Both the position numbers and the translations under genes were made by a program. Source: Proteiniphilum propionicum (GTDB taxonomy: Bacteria > Bacteroidota > Bacteroidia > Bacteroidales > Dysgonomonadaceae). From it: 64,000 nt of DNA. The DNA is taken from the NCBI RefSeq assembly GCF_022267555.1, contig NZ_CP073586.1, positions 2,533,501-2,597,500 on the forward strand, given 5' to 3'. The notes under the pieces were generated by a model that saw nothing but the letters and a program-made list of their open reading frames with translations, was not told the DNA's origin and ran no database searches. Positions 9,131-18,565 of this stretch are shown piece by piece (the first letter of the stretch is position 1; each line of letters begins with the position of its first letter).

Positions 9131-10278
9131 GAAGCGACTATTCATCCATGCTCTTCCTCATCGGGTTGATGCTCTTCACGGCGTGCACGGCCGAGACACC
9201 ACCCATCGACAAGCCCGGTCCGGATCCTGACCCGGAAGAGACATCCGTCACGGCTCCCGATATCTTCCGCGCGGCCACGGAGGGCTACAGCTGCTTCCGC
9301 ATACCGGCCGTCAGCCGCACGAAGAAGAACACGCTGCTGGCCTTCGCCGAGGGCAGGAAAAGAAACTGTAAGGATGAGGGCGATATCGATCTGGTGCTGC
9401 GGCGCTCTGTCGACAATGGCAAGACGTGGAGCCCCCTCATCATGGTATGGGACGATGGTGGCAACACCTGCGGCAACCCCAGTCCGGTGGTCGATCCCGA
9501 AACCGGGAGAATACACCTGCTCATGACCTGGAACCTGGGAGAGGACAACATCGGGGCCATCAATGCCGGCACCAGCACCGACACTCGCCGGGTGTTCCAC
9601 AGCTGGTCCGACGATGACGGCCTCACCTGGACACGTCCGAAGGAGATCACCTCCTCGGTGAAAGACCTCTCCTGGGGATGGTATGCCACGGGCCCCTGCC
9701 ATGGCATCGTCCTGACCAAAGAACCCTACCGGGGAAGGATGGTCATACCCTGCGACTACATAGAGGTGGGTACAGGCCGGAAGCAGTACTCCCATGTCAT
9801 CTACTCCGACGACAAGGGGGAGACATGGCATATGGGTGGCAAATCGCTGGGCGGCAACGAATCTACCGTGGCGGAGCTCTCAGACGGACGCCTGGTTCTC
9901 AACATGCGGAACGCTAGCCCCTACCGTACGGTTGCCTTCAGCAGCGACGGCGGCGCAAGCTGGTCCCCGTCGCGGCAGGACTATGCGCTGATCGACCCCA
10001 CCTGCCAGGCGAGCATCCTCAACCACACGACCGACGGTGAGCACCTGCTCTTCTTTTCCAATGCCGCCAGCTCCAAAAGGGTGAATATGACCTTGCGGCG
10101 TAGCAGCGACGACGGCACCACCTGGCCGGCCTCCTACGTGGTACACAGCGGCCCTTCGGCCTACTCCGACATCGTGATGGTCTCCGACAGTGAGGTAGGC
10201 ATTCTCTATGAACGGGGAGTCAACAACCCTTACGAGAAGATCAGCTTCGAAAAAATCAACAAGGAACGAATAAAATAA
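9127..10278 (+). CDS. exo-alpha-sialidase 2 (GH33), lipoprotein
   Basis: A 383-residue paralogue of the preceding sialidase, starting inside its stop codon. Lipobox 'LFTAC', then a PDPDPE linker. Motifs seen: 'FRIPAV' (arginine motif), Asp-boxes 'SVDNGKTW', 'SDDDGLTW', 'SDDKGETW', 'SSDGGASW' and 'SSDDGTTW', Glu in 'ESTVAEL', Arg in 'LNMRNA' and Tyr in 'AYSDIVMV'. Both copies keep the full catalytic set, so both should be active. Different linkage preference (alpha-2,3, -2,6 or O-acetylated sialic acid) could explain keeping two, but the sequence does not say. Confidence 0.92.
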   Translation: MRSDYSSMLFLIGLMLFTACTAETPPIDKPGPDPDPEETSVTAPDIFRAATEGYSCFRIPAVSRTKKNTLLAFAEGRKRNCKDEGDIDLVLRRSVDNGKTWSPLIMVWDDGGNTCGNPSPVVDPETGRIHLLMTWNLGEDNIGAINAGTSTDTRRVFHSWSDDDGLTWTRPKEITSSVKDLSWGWYATGPCHGIVLTKEPYRGRMVIPCDYIEVGTGRKQYSHVIYSDDKGETWHMGGKSLGGNESTVAELSDGRLVLNMRNASPYRTVAFSSDGGASWSPSRQDYALIDPTCQASILNHTTDGEHLLFFSNAASSKRVNMTLRRSSDDGTTWPASYVVHSGPSAYSDIVMVSDSEVGILYERGVNNPYEKISFEKINKERIK

Positions 10279-10356
10279 CCGCAGGGCCGGGCATTGCAAC
10301 ATGACACACGTCTGTGCCCCGTCACCCGCATCATCATACAAAAAAAGACAAATCAT

Positions 10357-11925
10357 ATGAAGACAATCAAATTACTCTGTTTACTCGGTTGTGCCGTCAT
10401 CACCCTGATGGTTGCCTGCACCGATGAGGCAGCACAGGTGCTGACACCTGAGTTCAGCGCAGACGCCCAGGAGATCGTCGCCGGCGAAGAGGTCTCCTTC
10501 AGGGATGAATCGCTGGGGAACCCCAGCAAATGGAACTGGTATTTCGAGGGAGGATCGCCCGACAGCTCCATCCTCTTCAGCCCGAAGGTGAAGTACGAGA
10601 CACCCGGGACCTACAGCGTACGCCTTGTCGTGGGCAGAGGCAGCAACTCCCAGACCATCACGCGGGAGTCGTTCATCACGGTGAACCACCCGTCGGTGAT
10701 CACCGTCGACTTTACTGCCGACAAGACCATCGCCACCAACGAAGATGTCATCACCTTCACCGACCTCTCCGTGGGTTATCCCACCGAATGGCGCTGGGAG
10801 TTTACCCCTCTGGAGGGAGCGGTAATCACCAGCAGCGAGCAGCACCCTTCTCTCACCTTCGTGCCGGGGATTTACACCGTAAAGTTGACCGCCACGAACC
10901 CCAACACCTCATCGAGCAAGACAATGACAGACTACCTGACGGTGATCGACAAATATTCTGTTGCGGCCAACTTTGCTGCCCAGGCAAGAATGACCTATGC
11001 CGGCGGCAGCATCCATTTTCAGGATAACAGCTCCGGCAACGCCACAGGCTGGTCGTGGGCCTTCGAGGGAGGAACCCCCGCCACCTCGGGCGAGCAGAAC
11101 CCCGTCGTGACCTATGCCGCAGCGGGCCGGTACAAGGTGACACTCACCACCTCCAACGAGATCAACAGCTCTACCATCACCAAGGAGGCATATGTCTCGG
11201 TCATCCCCGCGGAAGAGCTGGTACTCTTCTATCCCTTCGACGGAAGCAGCGCCGATGCCGGTCCTCACGGACTCAACCCCGACATCATCAGCAAGGGTGA
11301 GGTGAATATCCTCTTCAATGCCGACACGCGGTATAGTGGTGTCAGCGCGGAAGGACGCACGGCAGCGCAGTTCATGAGCGCCGACGCCGGCAACTATGCC
11401 ATCCTGTCGGTACCGGAGACCAGTTATCTCGATTTCCAGACGTCCGACTTCACCGTCGCCTTCTGGGTCAAGGTGCCTCCCATCACGCGCAATCAGGCGG
11501 TATATCACCATGGCTCCGGCCCCGGTGCACGCCCCGACAACGAGAACCGTCAGAGCTGGTTCCGTTTCCAGCCGGCCAGTCCCTTTGCCCGCTTTGTCGT
11601 GGAGCAGAAGGGCAAAGCCGGTAACTGGGTCGAGTACAAGGATCAGTCGATGACCGACGGCCAGTGGCACCACTTTGTCTGCATCTACAAGGAGGTGGCA
11701 GGCCGCAAGGACGGCTACATGTACATCGACGGCGTACTGAAGGTGAGCAACCTGGGCAAGGACATCAAAACCATCGACGGAACGCCCTACTACATCGGCT
11801 GTAACTACAGGATCACCAGCGGGGCATTCAGCCCGGAGAACTTTTTGAACGGTTACCTCGATGATTACATTCTCTATAAAAGAGCGTTGAGCGATGAGGA
11901 AGCCAGAGACCTGTATAACTATTAA
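10357..11925 (+). CDS. lipoprotein with three PKD domains and a LamG domain
   Basis: The start at 10357 is chosen over an upstream in-frame ATG (10294) because it opens a clean lipoprotein signal ('MKTIKLLCLLGC', lipobox 'LMVAC'). The mature protein has three PKD-like beta-sandwiches (each with a 'W.W.F.GG' or 'WRWEF' core and a 'PG.Y.V.L' strand) and then a concanavalin/LamG-like domain ('LVLFYPFDGSSADAG', 'FTVAFWVKV', 'WHHFVCIYK', 'YIDGVL'). No catalytic residues are recognised. Placed between sialidase genes, it is probably a surface glycan-binding or scaffold protein of the locus. Length is 522 residues. Confidence 0.8.
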   Translation: MKTIKLLCLLGCAVITLMVACTDEAAQVLTPEFSADAQEIVAGEEVSFRDESLGNPSKWNWYFEGGSPDSSILFSPKVKYETPGTYSVRLVVGRGSNSQTITRESFITVNHPSVITVDFTADKTIATNEDVITFTDLSVGYPTEWRWEFTPLEGAVITSSEQHPSLTFVPGIYTVKLTATNPNTSSSKTMTDYLTVIDKYSVAANFAAQARMTYAGGSIHFQDNSSGNATGWSWAFEGGTPATSGEQNPVVTYAAAGRYKVTLTTSNEINSSTITKEAYVSVIPAEELVLFYPFDGSSADAGPHGLNPDIISKGEVNILFNADTRYSGVSAEGRTAAQFMSADAGNYAILSVPETSYLDFQTSDFTVAFWVKVPPITRNQAVYHHGSGPGARPDNENRQSWFRFQPASPFARFVVEQKGKAGNWVEYKDQSMTDGQWHHFVCIYKEVAGRKDGYMYIDGVLKVSNLGKDIKTIDGTPYYIGCNYRITSGAFSPENFLNGYLDDYILYKRALSDEEARDLYNY

Positions 11926-11937
11926 TCATACAGACAG

Positions 11938-13563
11938 ATGATCAGACAAGAAATCATACTGATAGCGGCATTGCTGCTGATTTCCTGCGGAACAACCGGA
12001 GAGGTGGGAGTTTCCCTCACCTCCCCGGTGCTTCCTGTGCTTACCGGAAAAGAGTTTAACCCGGTGCAGAAGATAGCATTGATACGGCAGCAGCCGGGCG
12101 ACTATACGCTGGAGAAGGTGGTGCTCTCGCTGAAGGGGACCACCGATATCGGCGATATCACGAAGGTGACGCTCTTCGGAGCCAACGAGAAAGGGCTTCC
12201 CGATACTGGGATCACGGTGGGCGAGGCAGTGCTGCAGGGCACTATGGCCACTTTTACCGATCACTTCCCCGTGACCGGAGACACACTCACCCTCTGGGTG
12301 ACCGTCACCCTGAAGGAGGAGATTGACCTCACCCACCGCATCGGCATACAGTGCAGCGAGATCGTCACCGACAAGGGCAGGCTACGCCTCCCCGACAGTG
12401 ACGCGCAGCCCCTGCGGACAGGTGTGACCCTTCGGCAACATGGACAGGACGGTGTACACACCTCACGCATACCCGGTCTGGCTACTTCAAAAAAAGGTAC
12501 GTTGTTGGCAATCTATGACGCACGCTACGAAAGTGCGCGCGACCTGCAGGGTCATATGGACATTGCCTTGAACCGGAGCTTCGATGGCGGACGTACTTGG
12601 GACCCCATGCAGGTGGTACTCGATAGGAAGGAGTGGGGCGGCATGCCGGAGAAATATAATGGGGTGAGCGATGCCTGTATCCTGGTGGATGATCGAACAG
12701 GAGACATTTATGTGGCCGGCCTGTGGATGCACGGATTGTTGGATGCGGAGACAGGGAAATGGGTTGAGGGTTTGACTGCCGACAGCACACGGTGGCTACA
12801 CCAATGGCGTGCGAAAGGTTCTCAGCCCGGCTTTGGTGTAAAGGAAACCTCCCAGTTCCTGATTACGAAAAGCAGCGACGATGGCCTCACCTGGAGCGAG
12901 CCAATCAACATCACCTCCGTAAAAAAGAAGGAGTGGTGGCTCTTTGCGCCGGCACCCGGACAGGGAATCACCATGACTGACGGCACGTTGGTTTTTCCAT
13001 CACAAGGTAGGGATGAAAATGGCACCTCATTCTCTAATATTACTTGGAGCAAAGATGGAGGAAAGACATGGAAAACAAGTAACCCGGCAACCAAAAATAC
13101 GACAGAGTGTGCCGTGGTTGAACTCCAAGACGGATCACTGATGCTGAATATGCGGGATAACCGCAACAGGGGCAATGAGGAGGTGAACGGCCGATCGGTG
13201 TTTGTTACCAGTGATCTGGGCGAGACTTGGAAAGAACACCCCACCTCCCGGAAAGCTCTTATAGAACCCACCTGCATGGCTAGTCTCCATACACATCGTT
13301 ATATGGAGGATGGTGTGAAAAAATCGTTGCTACTGTTTGTCAATCCGGCATCTACCTCAAAACGGAATAACATCACCCTGAAAGTGAGTTACGACGGTGG
13401 CAATACCTGGCCCGAAGAGAAACAGATCCTGCTTGATGAATACAGCGGACGTGGCTATTCCTGCATCACATCGGTGAACGACTCCACCCTTGGCATTCTG
13501 TATGAGAGCAGCCAGGCTGACATGGCCTTCCAGACGGTTTCTCTTAAAGAGATACAACCATGA
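11938..13563 (+). CDS. sialidase 3 (NanH-like GH33 with N-terminal binding domain)
   Basis: A 541-residue sialidase of the Bacteroides NanH type. Lipobox 'LLISC', then a beta-rich domain of about 130 residues like the carbohydrate-binding module of these enzymes, then the propeller. Seen: 'SRIPGLATS', 'LLAIYDARYES', Asp-boxes 'SFDGGRTW', 'SSDDGLTW', 'SKDGGKTW' and 'SYDGGNTW', Glu in 'TECAVVEL', Arg in 'LNMRDNR' and Tyr in 'GYSCITSV'. It differs in architecture from the two tandem sialidases, so the locus has two kinds of sialidase. Base composition falls back toward AT-rich in its second half. The next gene follows after 56 bp. Confidence 0.93.
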   Translation: MIRQEIILIAALLLISCGTTGEVGVSLTSPVLPVLTGKEFNPVQKIALIRQQPGDYTLEKVVLSLKGTTDIGDITKVTLFGANEKGLPDTGITVGEAVLQGTMATFTDHFPVTGDTLTLWVTVTLKEEIDLTHRIGIQCSEIVTDKGRLRLPDSDAQPLRTGVTLRQHGQDGVHTSRIPGLATSKKGTLLAIYDARYESARDLQGHMDIALNRSFDGGRTWDPMQVVLDRKEWGGMPEKYNGVSDACILVDDRTGDIYVAGLWMHGLLDAETGKWVEGLTADSTRWLHQWRAKGSQPGFGVKETSQFLITKSSDDGLTWSEPINITSVKKKEWWLFAPAPGQGITMTDGTLVFPSQGRDENGTSFSNITWSKDGGKTWKTSNPATKNTTECAVVELQDGSLMLNMRDNRNRGNEEVNGRSVFVTSDLGETWKEHPTSRKALIEPTCMASLHTHRYMEDGVKKSLLLFVNPASTSKRNNITLKVSYDGGNTWPEEKQILLDEYSGRGYSCITSVNDSTLGILYESSQADMAFQTVSLKEIQP

Positions 13564-13619
13564 TGCGTTCGAAGATTTACATTTTTTTATTCACCACAAA
13601 CTTCATATAAATTTACTGC

Positions 13620-16256
13620 ATGATCCGAAAGAAAATTTCACGTATCTATCTCCTTATATGGATGTGGTTATCCATATCTGTCACTTTCCTAAAAGCGGAT
13701 AATCTAAATACCCTTCACCAGATCAACTGTTTCTCCATGGAGACATTGGAAGATTCTACCCTGTGGGAGGGGCTGGCAGGTACTTTTTTCGGTAAACAGG
13801 AAAACCGGTTTATCATGGCTGGAGGATCCGCTTTCCCCGGAGGGAAACCATGGCAGGATGGAATCAAACATTTTTCGGATCAGGTATTTGTTTTTGAACA
13901 ACTCCCTGACGGGTATTTCAGCAAGGTCTATCAGGGAAATGACCTGCCTGTACCCTTGGCGGAAGGCTCCTATGCCACGCTTCCCGGAGGACTGCTCTGT
14001 GTGGGTGGACTTACCCCGGATGGCATCACCGGAAAATCCTGGTTGCTGGCATACTCCGGAAGCGGCATCACTGTCACAGAATATCCCTCGCTACCAGTGC
14101 CGGTAAAAAATTCCACAGCTACAGTCATAGGCTCAAAGGTTTATTTGGTTGGCGGCGAACTGGCCGACGGCACCTCAACCGACCAGTTTTTGGTGCTCGA
14201 CCTCTCCAATCCGACAAAAGGATGGGAAAAACTACCCAATTTTCCAGTACCGATTTCGGGAGCTACCCTTACTTCCCAGCAGGATGGGGAAGAGGTGGCT
14301 CTCTTCTCTTTTGGCGGAAGGGCCAGAAGAACTGCCGGAGAAGCCACAATCTTTTATGCATCTGTTTACCATTTCCGACCTTCACTCAACAGGTGGACCC
14401 AAAAAGGAGATATCCAGCACGATAAGGACACTTCAGTTTCTTTGGCAATGGCTACCGCCTCAGTTGTGGGTGGTTCACATGTGCTGCTCTACGGCGGTGA
14501 TACTGGCCATATTTTTAACCAGGTAGAGAAGGCTGTCCGGGAAGGCAATACAGCTAAAAGAGACAGTTTGTGGATACATCATACGGGATTTCATAACAAG
14601 ATATTGATCTACAATACCATCACCGATACATGGTTTGAAGCAGGAAAAACTGTTAATCCTCCCGTGGCTGTCACATCGGATGTATCCGACGGAAAGAATG
14701 TTTATATTGCCAGCGGGGAAATTCGCCCCGGAGTGCGTTCCCCCCTCATCACGCAGCTTTATTATACCTCACAACCCTCTTTCGGATGGATCAACTACCT
14801 GGTGCTTATCCTCTATTTTGGAGGAATGCTGCTGATGGGCTTCTACTTCATGAAACGAAATGAGAATACCGAGGATTTCTTCAAAGCGAGCGGACGCATT
14901 CCCTGGTGGGCCGCGGGAATCAGTATCTTTGCCACAACGCTGAGTGCTATTACATTCCTGTCGATACCTGCAAAGACTTATGCAACCGACTGGCGTATGC
15001 TTGTCTTTAATATCTGCATCATTCTCATTGTCCCGGTGGTCATTCGTTATTTTCTTCCTTTCTTTACCCGCTTCCGGTTGGGTACTGCTTACGAATACCT
15101 GGAGAAACGCTTCAACCGCACCACAAGATGGCTGGCTTCTGCCCTGTTTGTTGTCTTTATGGTGAGCCGCATTGCCATTGTGCTGTTTTTGCCGGCACTG
15201 GCACTGAATGCGGTGACAGGGTTCGATATTTATCTCTCTATCGTAGTCATGGGGTTGGTAACCATTATCTACAGTACTAGCGGCGGTATGGAGGCCGTTG
15301 TCTGGGGAGACGTCATACAGGGATTTATTCTTGTCTTTGGAGCACTTGCTGCATTTGTTTTGATGGTAATGGGTATCGATGGAGGCTTGGGAGAATTCTG
15401 GCATACTTCCATCGAGTTTCACAAATTCCGGACGTTCGATTTCCGGTTTGATTTTACACAGCCGGTATTCTGGGTCGTATTGATTGGCGGAGTGGCTAAT
15501 TCGCTCATCACCTACACCAGCGATCAGTCTATCGTACAACGTTATATGAGCACAAAAGATGAAAAATCCACTTCCCGCAGCATCTGGCTGAATGGTATCC
15601 TAAGTGTTCCGGTCACCATTTTGTTTTTTCTGATAGGAACCGGCCTTTTCGCATTCTATAAAGATAACCCCGCAAGCATGATGGTTACCAATCCCAATAT
15701 CGATTCGGTATTTCCGCAGTTTATCGTGTCGGAGATGCCGGTAGGGTTTGCCGGACTGCTCATTGCCGCCATTTTTGCCGCAGCCATGTCAACCCTTTCA
15801 TCCAACATCAACTCCTCTGCCGCCGTGCTCACATCCGATTTCTACCAGACCATTTTCCCGAAAAGTACTTTTTCATCACAACTGAAAATGGCCCGCTGGT
15901 CGGGCCTCCTCTGCGGATTACTGGGAATGGGTATGGCATTGATGCTGGCCACCTGGAACATCGCTTCTTTGTGGGACCAGTTCAACACGTTCCTGGGACT
16001 TCTCACTAGCGGAATGGGGGCCCTCTTTATCCTGGGAATATTCTTTCCCCGGGTGGGTGCAGGGGCAGCCCTTGTCGGCGTGATCACAGGGCTCTTCCTG
16101 CTACTGATCATCAAGGAGCATACTCCCTTGTCGTTTTTGCTGTACGGTTTTATCGGAGTGTCGGTAAGTATCCTGATTGCCTGGCTGTCAAGTTTTTTGT
16201 TACCCAACAAAAAGGAGATCAAAGAATACACCTGGAAGGGTATGCAGAAAGAATGA
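13620..16256 (+). CDS. fusion: NanM-like Kelch epimerase + sodium/solute symporter
   Basis: An 878-residue two-part protein. After a signal peptide (about 1-26), residues about 30-380 form Kelch-type repeats ('VYLVGGELADGTSTDQF', 'LYGGDTGH') resembling N-acetylneuraminate epimerase and the cyclically permuted mutarotase family. Residues about 385-870 hold some 13 membrane helices of the SSS family, with 'FFKASGRIPWWAAGIS', the helix-1 segment 'TLSAITFLSIPA' and the Na+-site helix 'AAAMSTLSSNINSS'. The design suggests periplasmic conversion of released alpha-sialic acid coupled to Na+-driven uptake. It is the only inner-membrane transporter in the locus. The frame is uninterrupted, so the fusion is real. 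Substrate is inferred from context. Confidence 0.88.
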   Translation: MIRKKISRIYLLIWMWLSISVTFLKADNLNTLHQINCFSMETLEDSTLWEGLAGTFFGKQENRFIMAGGSAFPGGKPWQDGIKHFSDQVFVFEQLPDGYFSKVYQGNDLPVPLAEGSYATLPGGLLCVGGLTPDGITGKSWLLAYSGSGITVTEYPSLPVPVKNSTATVIGSKVYLVGGELADGTSTDQFLVLDLSNPTKGWEKLPNFPVPISGATLTSQQDGEEVALFSFGGRARRTAGEATIFYASVYHFRPSLNRWTQKGDIQHDKDTSVSLAMATASVVGGSHVLLYGGDTGHIFNQVEKAVREGNTAKRDSLWIHHTGFHNKILIYNTITDTWFEAGKTVNPPVAVTSDVSDGKNVYIASGEIRPGVRSPLITQLYYTSQPSFGWINYLVLILYFGGMLLMGFYFMKRNENTEDFFKASGRIPWWAAGISIFATTLSAITFLSIPAKTYATDWRMLVFNICIILIVPVVIRYFLPFFTRFRLGTAYEYLEKRFNRTTRWLASALFVVFMVSRIAIVLFLPALALNAVTGFDIYLSIVVMGLVTIIYSTSGGMEAVVWGDVIQGFILVFGALAAFVLMVMGIDGGLGEFWHTSIEFHKFRTFDFRFDFTQPVFWVVLIGGVANSLITYTSDQSIVQRYMSTKDEKSTSRSIWLNGILSVPVTILFFLIGTGLFAFYKDNPASMMVTNPNIDSVFPQFIVSEMPVGFAGLLIAAIFAAAMSTLSSNINSSAAVLTSDFYQTIFPKSTFSSQLKMARWSGLLCGLLGMGMALMLATWNIASLWDQFNTFLGLLTSGMGALFILGIFFPRVGAGAALVGVITGLFLLLIIKEHTPLSFLLYGFIGVSVSILIAWLSSFLLPNKKEIKEYTWKGMQKE

Positions 16257-16394
16257 CATGCTACCCCTTTTTTAGGGACAAGATAACTTGATCTTTTCAA
16301 AGTGGCACAAATCAAACCGTTATATCCAGGTTGCAGACATTCCGGCAGGTTGAGCCCCTGTTATCCATTTAAAATATTACTTGTCTGGATGTAG

Positions 16395-16619
16395 TTATAG
16401 AGGGGTCAGTATTCCGGAATGGGGGGTCAGGATAAAACGGAATTTGCAAGCTATCTGTTTTTTGGTTTTATATCTGTACAAGCCCTGTAGCAGTGTCTTT
16501 TCAGATGACTTGAAACGGCTACGTAATTCTTCAAACGTAAAGGCATAACGTCCTTGGGATTGCAGTTCAACAAAGAATTGATCCCACTTATTACTTCTCT
16601 CCGATTCCAAATTGGCCAT
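16395..16619 (-). pseudogene. truncated AbiEi-like antitoxin N-terminus
   Basis: A 74-residue frame with a winged-helix start, 'LQSQGRYAFTFEELRSRF', and 'LLQGLYRYKTKKQIA', resembling the N-terminal domain of AbiEi-type antitoxin/transcription factors. Those run on to 'RKGFYVI'-like sequence and more than 150 further residues. Here the frame passes into unrelated DNA ('SGILTPL') containing tandem GGGGTCAG-like words, so it is a broken remnant next to mobile-element DNA. No AbiEii toxin partner is present. Confidence 0.45.
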
Positions 16620-17004
16620 AAATCACATTTGCAAAACACTACATAACCTGTAGTTGTTTGCAAATGTATGTAATTTATTTGGGATTTTTAGCTTTGGTAC
16701 ATAAAATATGAAAAATCTGAATTGAAATTTTTATCTTTGTAGTCGTAAATGCTATGTTACCCTGTGTGGTTTTTCAAATTCCTAAGCAAAACTTAAAATC
16801 GAGTCATTTGTATATCTTATGGTGTCTTCTTCTTTTGTAAGCACCCGAGCAACTACCTCTTGATTATTCCGGAGCATACGCACCCACGGATTTGATCTGA
16901 TTATTCATTCCGACAGTTACTGGATCTCCAGTAAATTGTTAGCGTATTATTAGAGTGCCTATAGGCATTTATTAGAGCATTATTAGATTTTGACTGGTGA
17001 TTCG

Positions 17005-17727
17005 CTAGTTTCCTTCGTTTTTCCAGTAATGCGGCAAGAGCTTCTTCAGGTTTTCATCATTCCCCGGTTTCTGGTAATATGGCATCTTGCCTATAACATC
17101 GATGAGCCACTCCCGCGGGTTCACGCCCTGCTCCTTGCATGAGGTCAACAGGGAGCAGATTATGGCCATGGGCAGTAACGGGAGAGGGGCGATGATCACA
17201 CCGGGTGTGCCATCAACCGTTGGTGTAGCATTATCTTTTAAACCGTACTTGGGGCGTACAAGCTCTTTCACGTACAGTTTCCCGGGTTCAAACTCAAGTG
17301 TACGGGTACGTTCCTCACCGACGCGCTTGTATTTGTCCAGATCAAGTTCTTCCGGTTCCAGCACAACCTCCACCACGGGCAGATCCTCCAACATCTTGCG
17401 GCTGGATCTCTCTTTCTTCCTTGTGCGCGTCTGCTCTTCTATCTGCTTTTCGGCAGCAGCACGGGCCGCTTCAATCTCGGCAAGCCTTTCCTCTTCGTCT
17501 GCAATCGTTTCAAACAGGGAGAGCTGGCCCGGATCCAGGTGCGAGAGTTTCTCGCTTTTACGTCCGTAGAACTGGCGGGTGAACCAGGCGATCTGTGCCG
17601 GCAGCTTATCCATCCGCTGCTGCATCCCTGTGAGCTGTCCGGATAGCTTCGCGTTAGCCTCGGTGAGCTGACGGATTTGTTCCGCCTGCGATTGTATGAG
17701 GAGCTCTACTGCTTGTATCTGGTCCAT
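17005..17727 (-). pseudogene. tnpC: IS66 TnpC with catalytic core deleted
   Basis: A 240-residue open frame joining only the two ends of IS66 TnpC. The N-terminal part has the leucine-zipper region ('AEQIRQLTEANAKLSGQL') and the 'FYGRKSEKL' segment, up to 'VIIAPLPLLPM'. The next residues, 'AIICSLLTSCKEQGVNPREW' and a 'LLPHYWKNEGN'-type end, are the normal C-terminus of the roughly 520-residue protein. The whole DDE catalytic core between them is missing, with the frame kept. It cannot catalyse transposition by itself, but it might bind DNA or partners. Confidence 0.85.
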
Positions 17728-17823
17728 TTACCGGGCTTTTATTCAGTCATAAAAATACTAAAAAAAACCTGATCTGGACAAGCTTTCAGGAGATTATTCT
17801 CACTCTTTTCCCGATTATTTTTA

Positions 17824-18183
17824 TCACCCGTGTCTCATCGCTTTGAGCCTCTTCAACCGGCTTCCCGGATCATCCCGTATCCCTTCCACCATCATCACCA
17901 GATCGCGCCACTGCATGGGATAGGAACGACTCTTTTCATCGTACGCGGGTATGCGGAAGGTACCCTCCTCGAGCCTTTTCATGTACAGAACCAACCCACC
18001 ATCTTCCGCATGCAAAAGCTTCATGGTTGTACGGTTTCGATTGATGAAGATGAAGACATCACCCATGCGGACCTCATATCCCATCAGGTTTTGAACCACA
18101 CCACAGAGCGAGTTCATCCCTTTTCGCATGTCTGTCTTTCCCGGACACAGGAAATAGCGCATGGTGTCATTCAGGCAGAACAT
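17824..18183 (-). CDS. tnpB: IS66 accessory protein TnpB
   Basis: A 119-residue IS66 Orf2 protein with the family hallmarks 'PGKTDMRKGMNSL', 'GDVFIFINRNRTTMKLLHAEDGG' and 'RLEEGTFRIP'. The length is normal and the frame intact. Its start overlaps the end of tnpA by 17 bp, the usual coupling in IS66 elements. Its exact function in transposition is unknown. Confidence 0.92.
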   Translation of the reverse strand: MFCLNDTMRYFLCPGKTDMRKGMNSLCGVVQNLMGYEVRMGDVFIFINRNRTTMKLLHAEDGGLVLYMKRLEEGTFRIPAYDEKSRSYPMQWRDLVMMVEGIRDDPGSRLKRLKAMRHG

Positions 18184-18565
18184 GGCGTGAGCAGATTTGA
18201 TTCAGTAAATTGATCGCGAGCTCTGCCTGAGCAGTGCCAATGAAACTAACCTGAATACCTCCCGGGAGCTTGATCCTGATCTCTCCCTGACTGCTGCGTG
18301 GTGATGAAGCCGGCGAGGATACAGGGGCTTTAACGGGAAGATTGATACTGATCGGTGCCAGCGTACTCGTGGGTGCCTCCGGTGCATGATTGTTATAGGG
18401 GCGGGTGAGTCCGAACTTGGTTTTCCAATAGTGGAAGCTGGAAACCGTATAGGACTCGTTCGCACAAAAATCCTTGATGCTTAACCCGCTCTTCTGTTGG
18501 CGTTCCAGTATCGCCAGGAATTCTTCTTTGCTTACAGGCTTCATAGAAAATACGTTTGCCGGCAA
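18167..18565 (-). CDS. tnpA: IS66 accessory protein TnpA
   Basis: A 132-residue IS66 Orf1 protein. The helix-turn-helix-like start ('KEEFLAILERQQKSGLSIKDFC', then 'SYTVSSFHYWKTKFGL') and a C-terminal region ending 'EIRIKLPGGIQVSFIG' are typical. Frame and length are intact. It is the first gene of the element, reading away from the right inverted repeat. Confidence 0.9.
   Translation of the reverse strand: MPANVFSMKPVSKEEFLAILERQQKSGLSIKDFCANESYTVSSFHYWKTKFGLTRPYNNHAPEAPTSTLAPISINLPVKAPVSSPASSPRSSQGEIRIKLPGGIQVSFIGTAQAELAINLLNQICSRHVLPE

Noticed and set aside
10294-10356. Upstream start for the PKD/LamG lipoprotein
   Set aside because: The first 21 residues are polar and would hide the clear lipoprotein signal that begins at 10357.
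752-16310. Composite transposon bracketing the sialic-acid locus
   Set aside because: GTGCCACT words near 752-784 and GTGGCAC near 16303 look related, but the shared sequence is too short and no transposase lies at either end with matching orientation.
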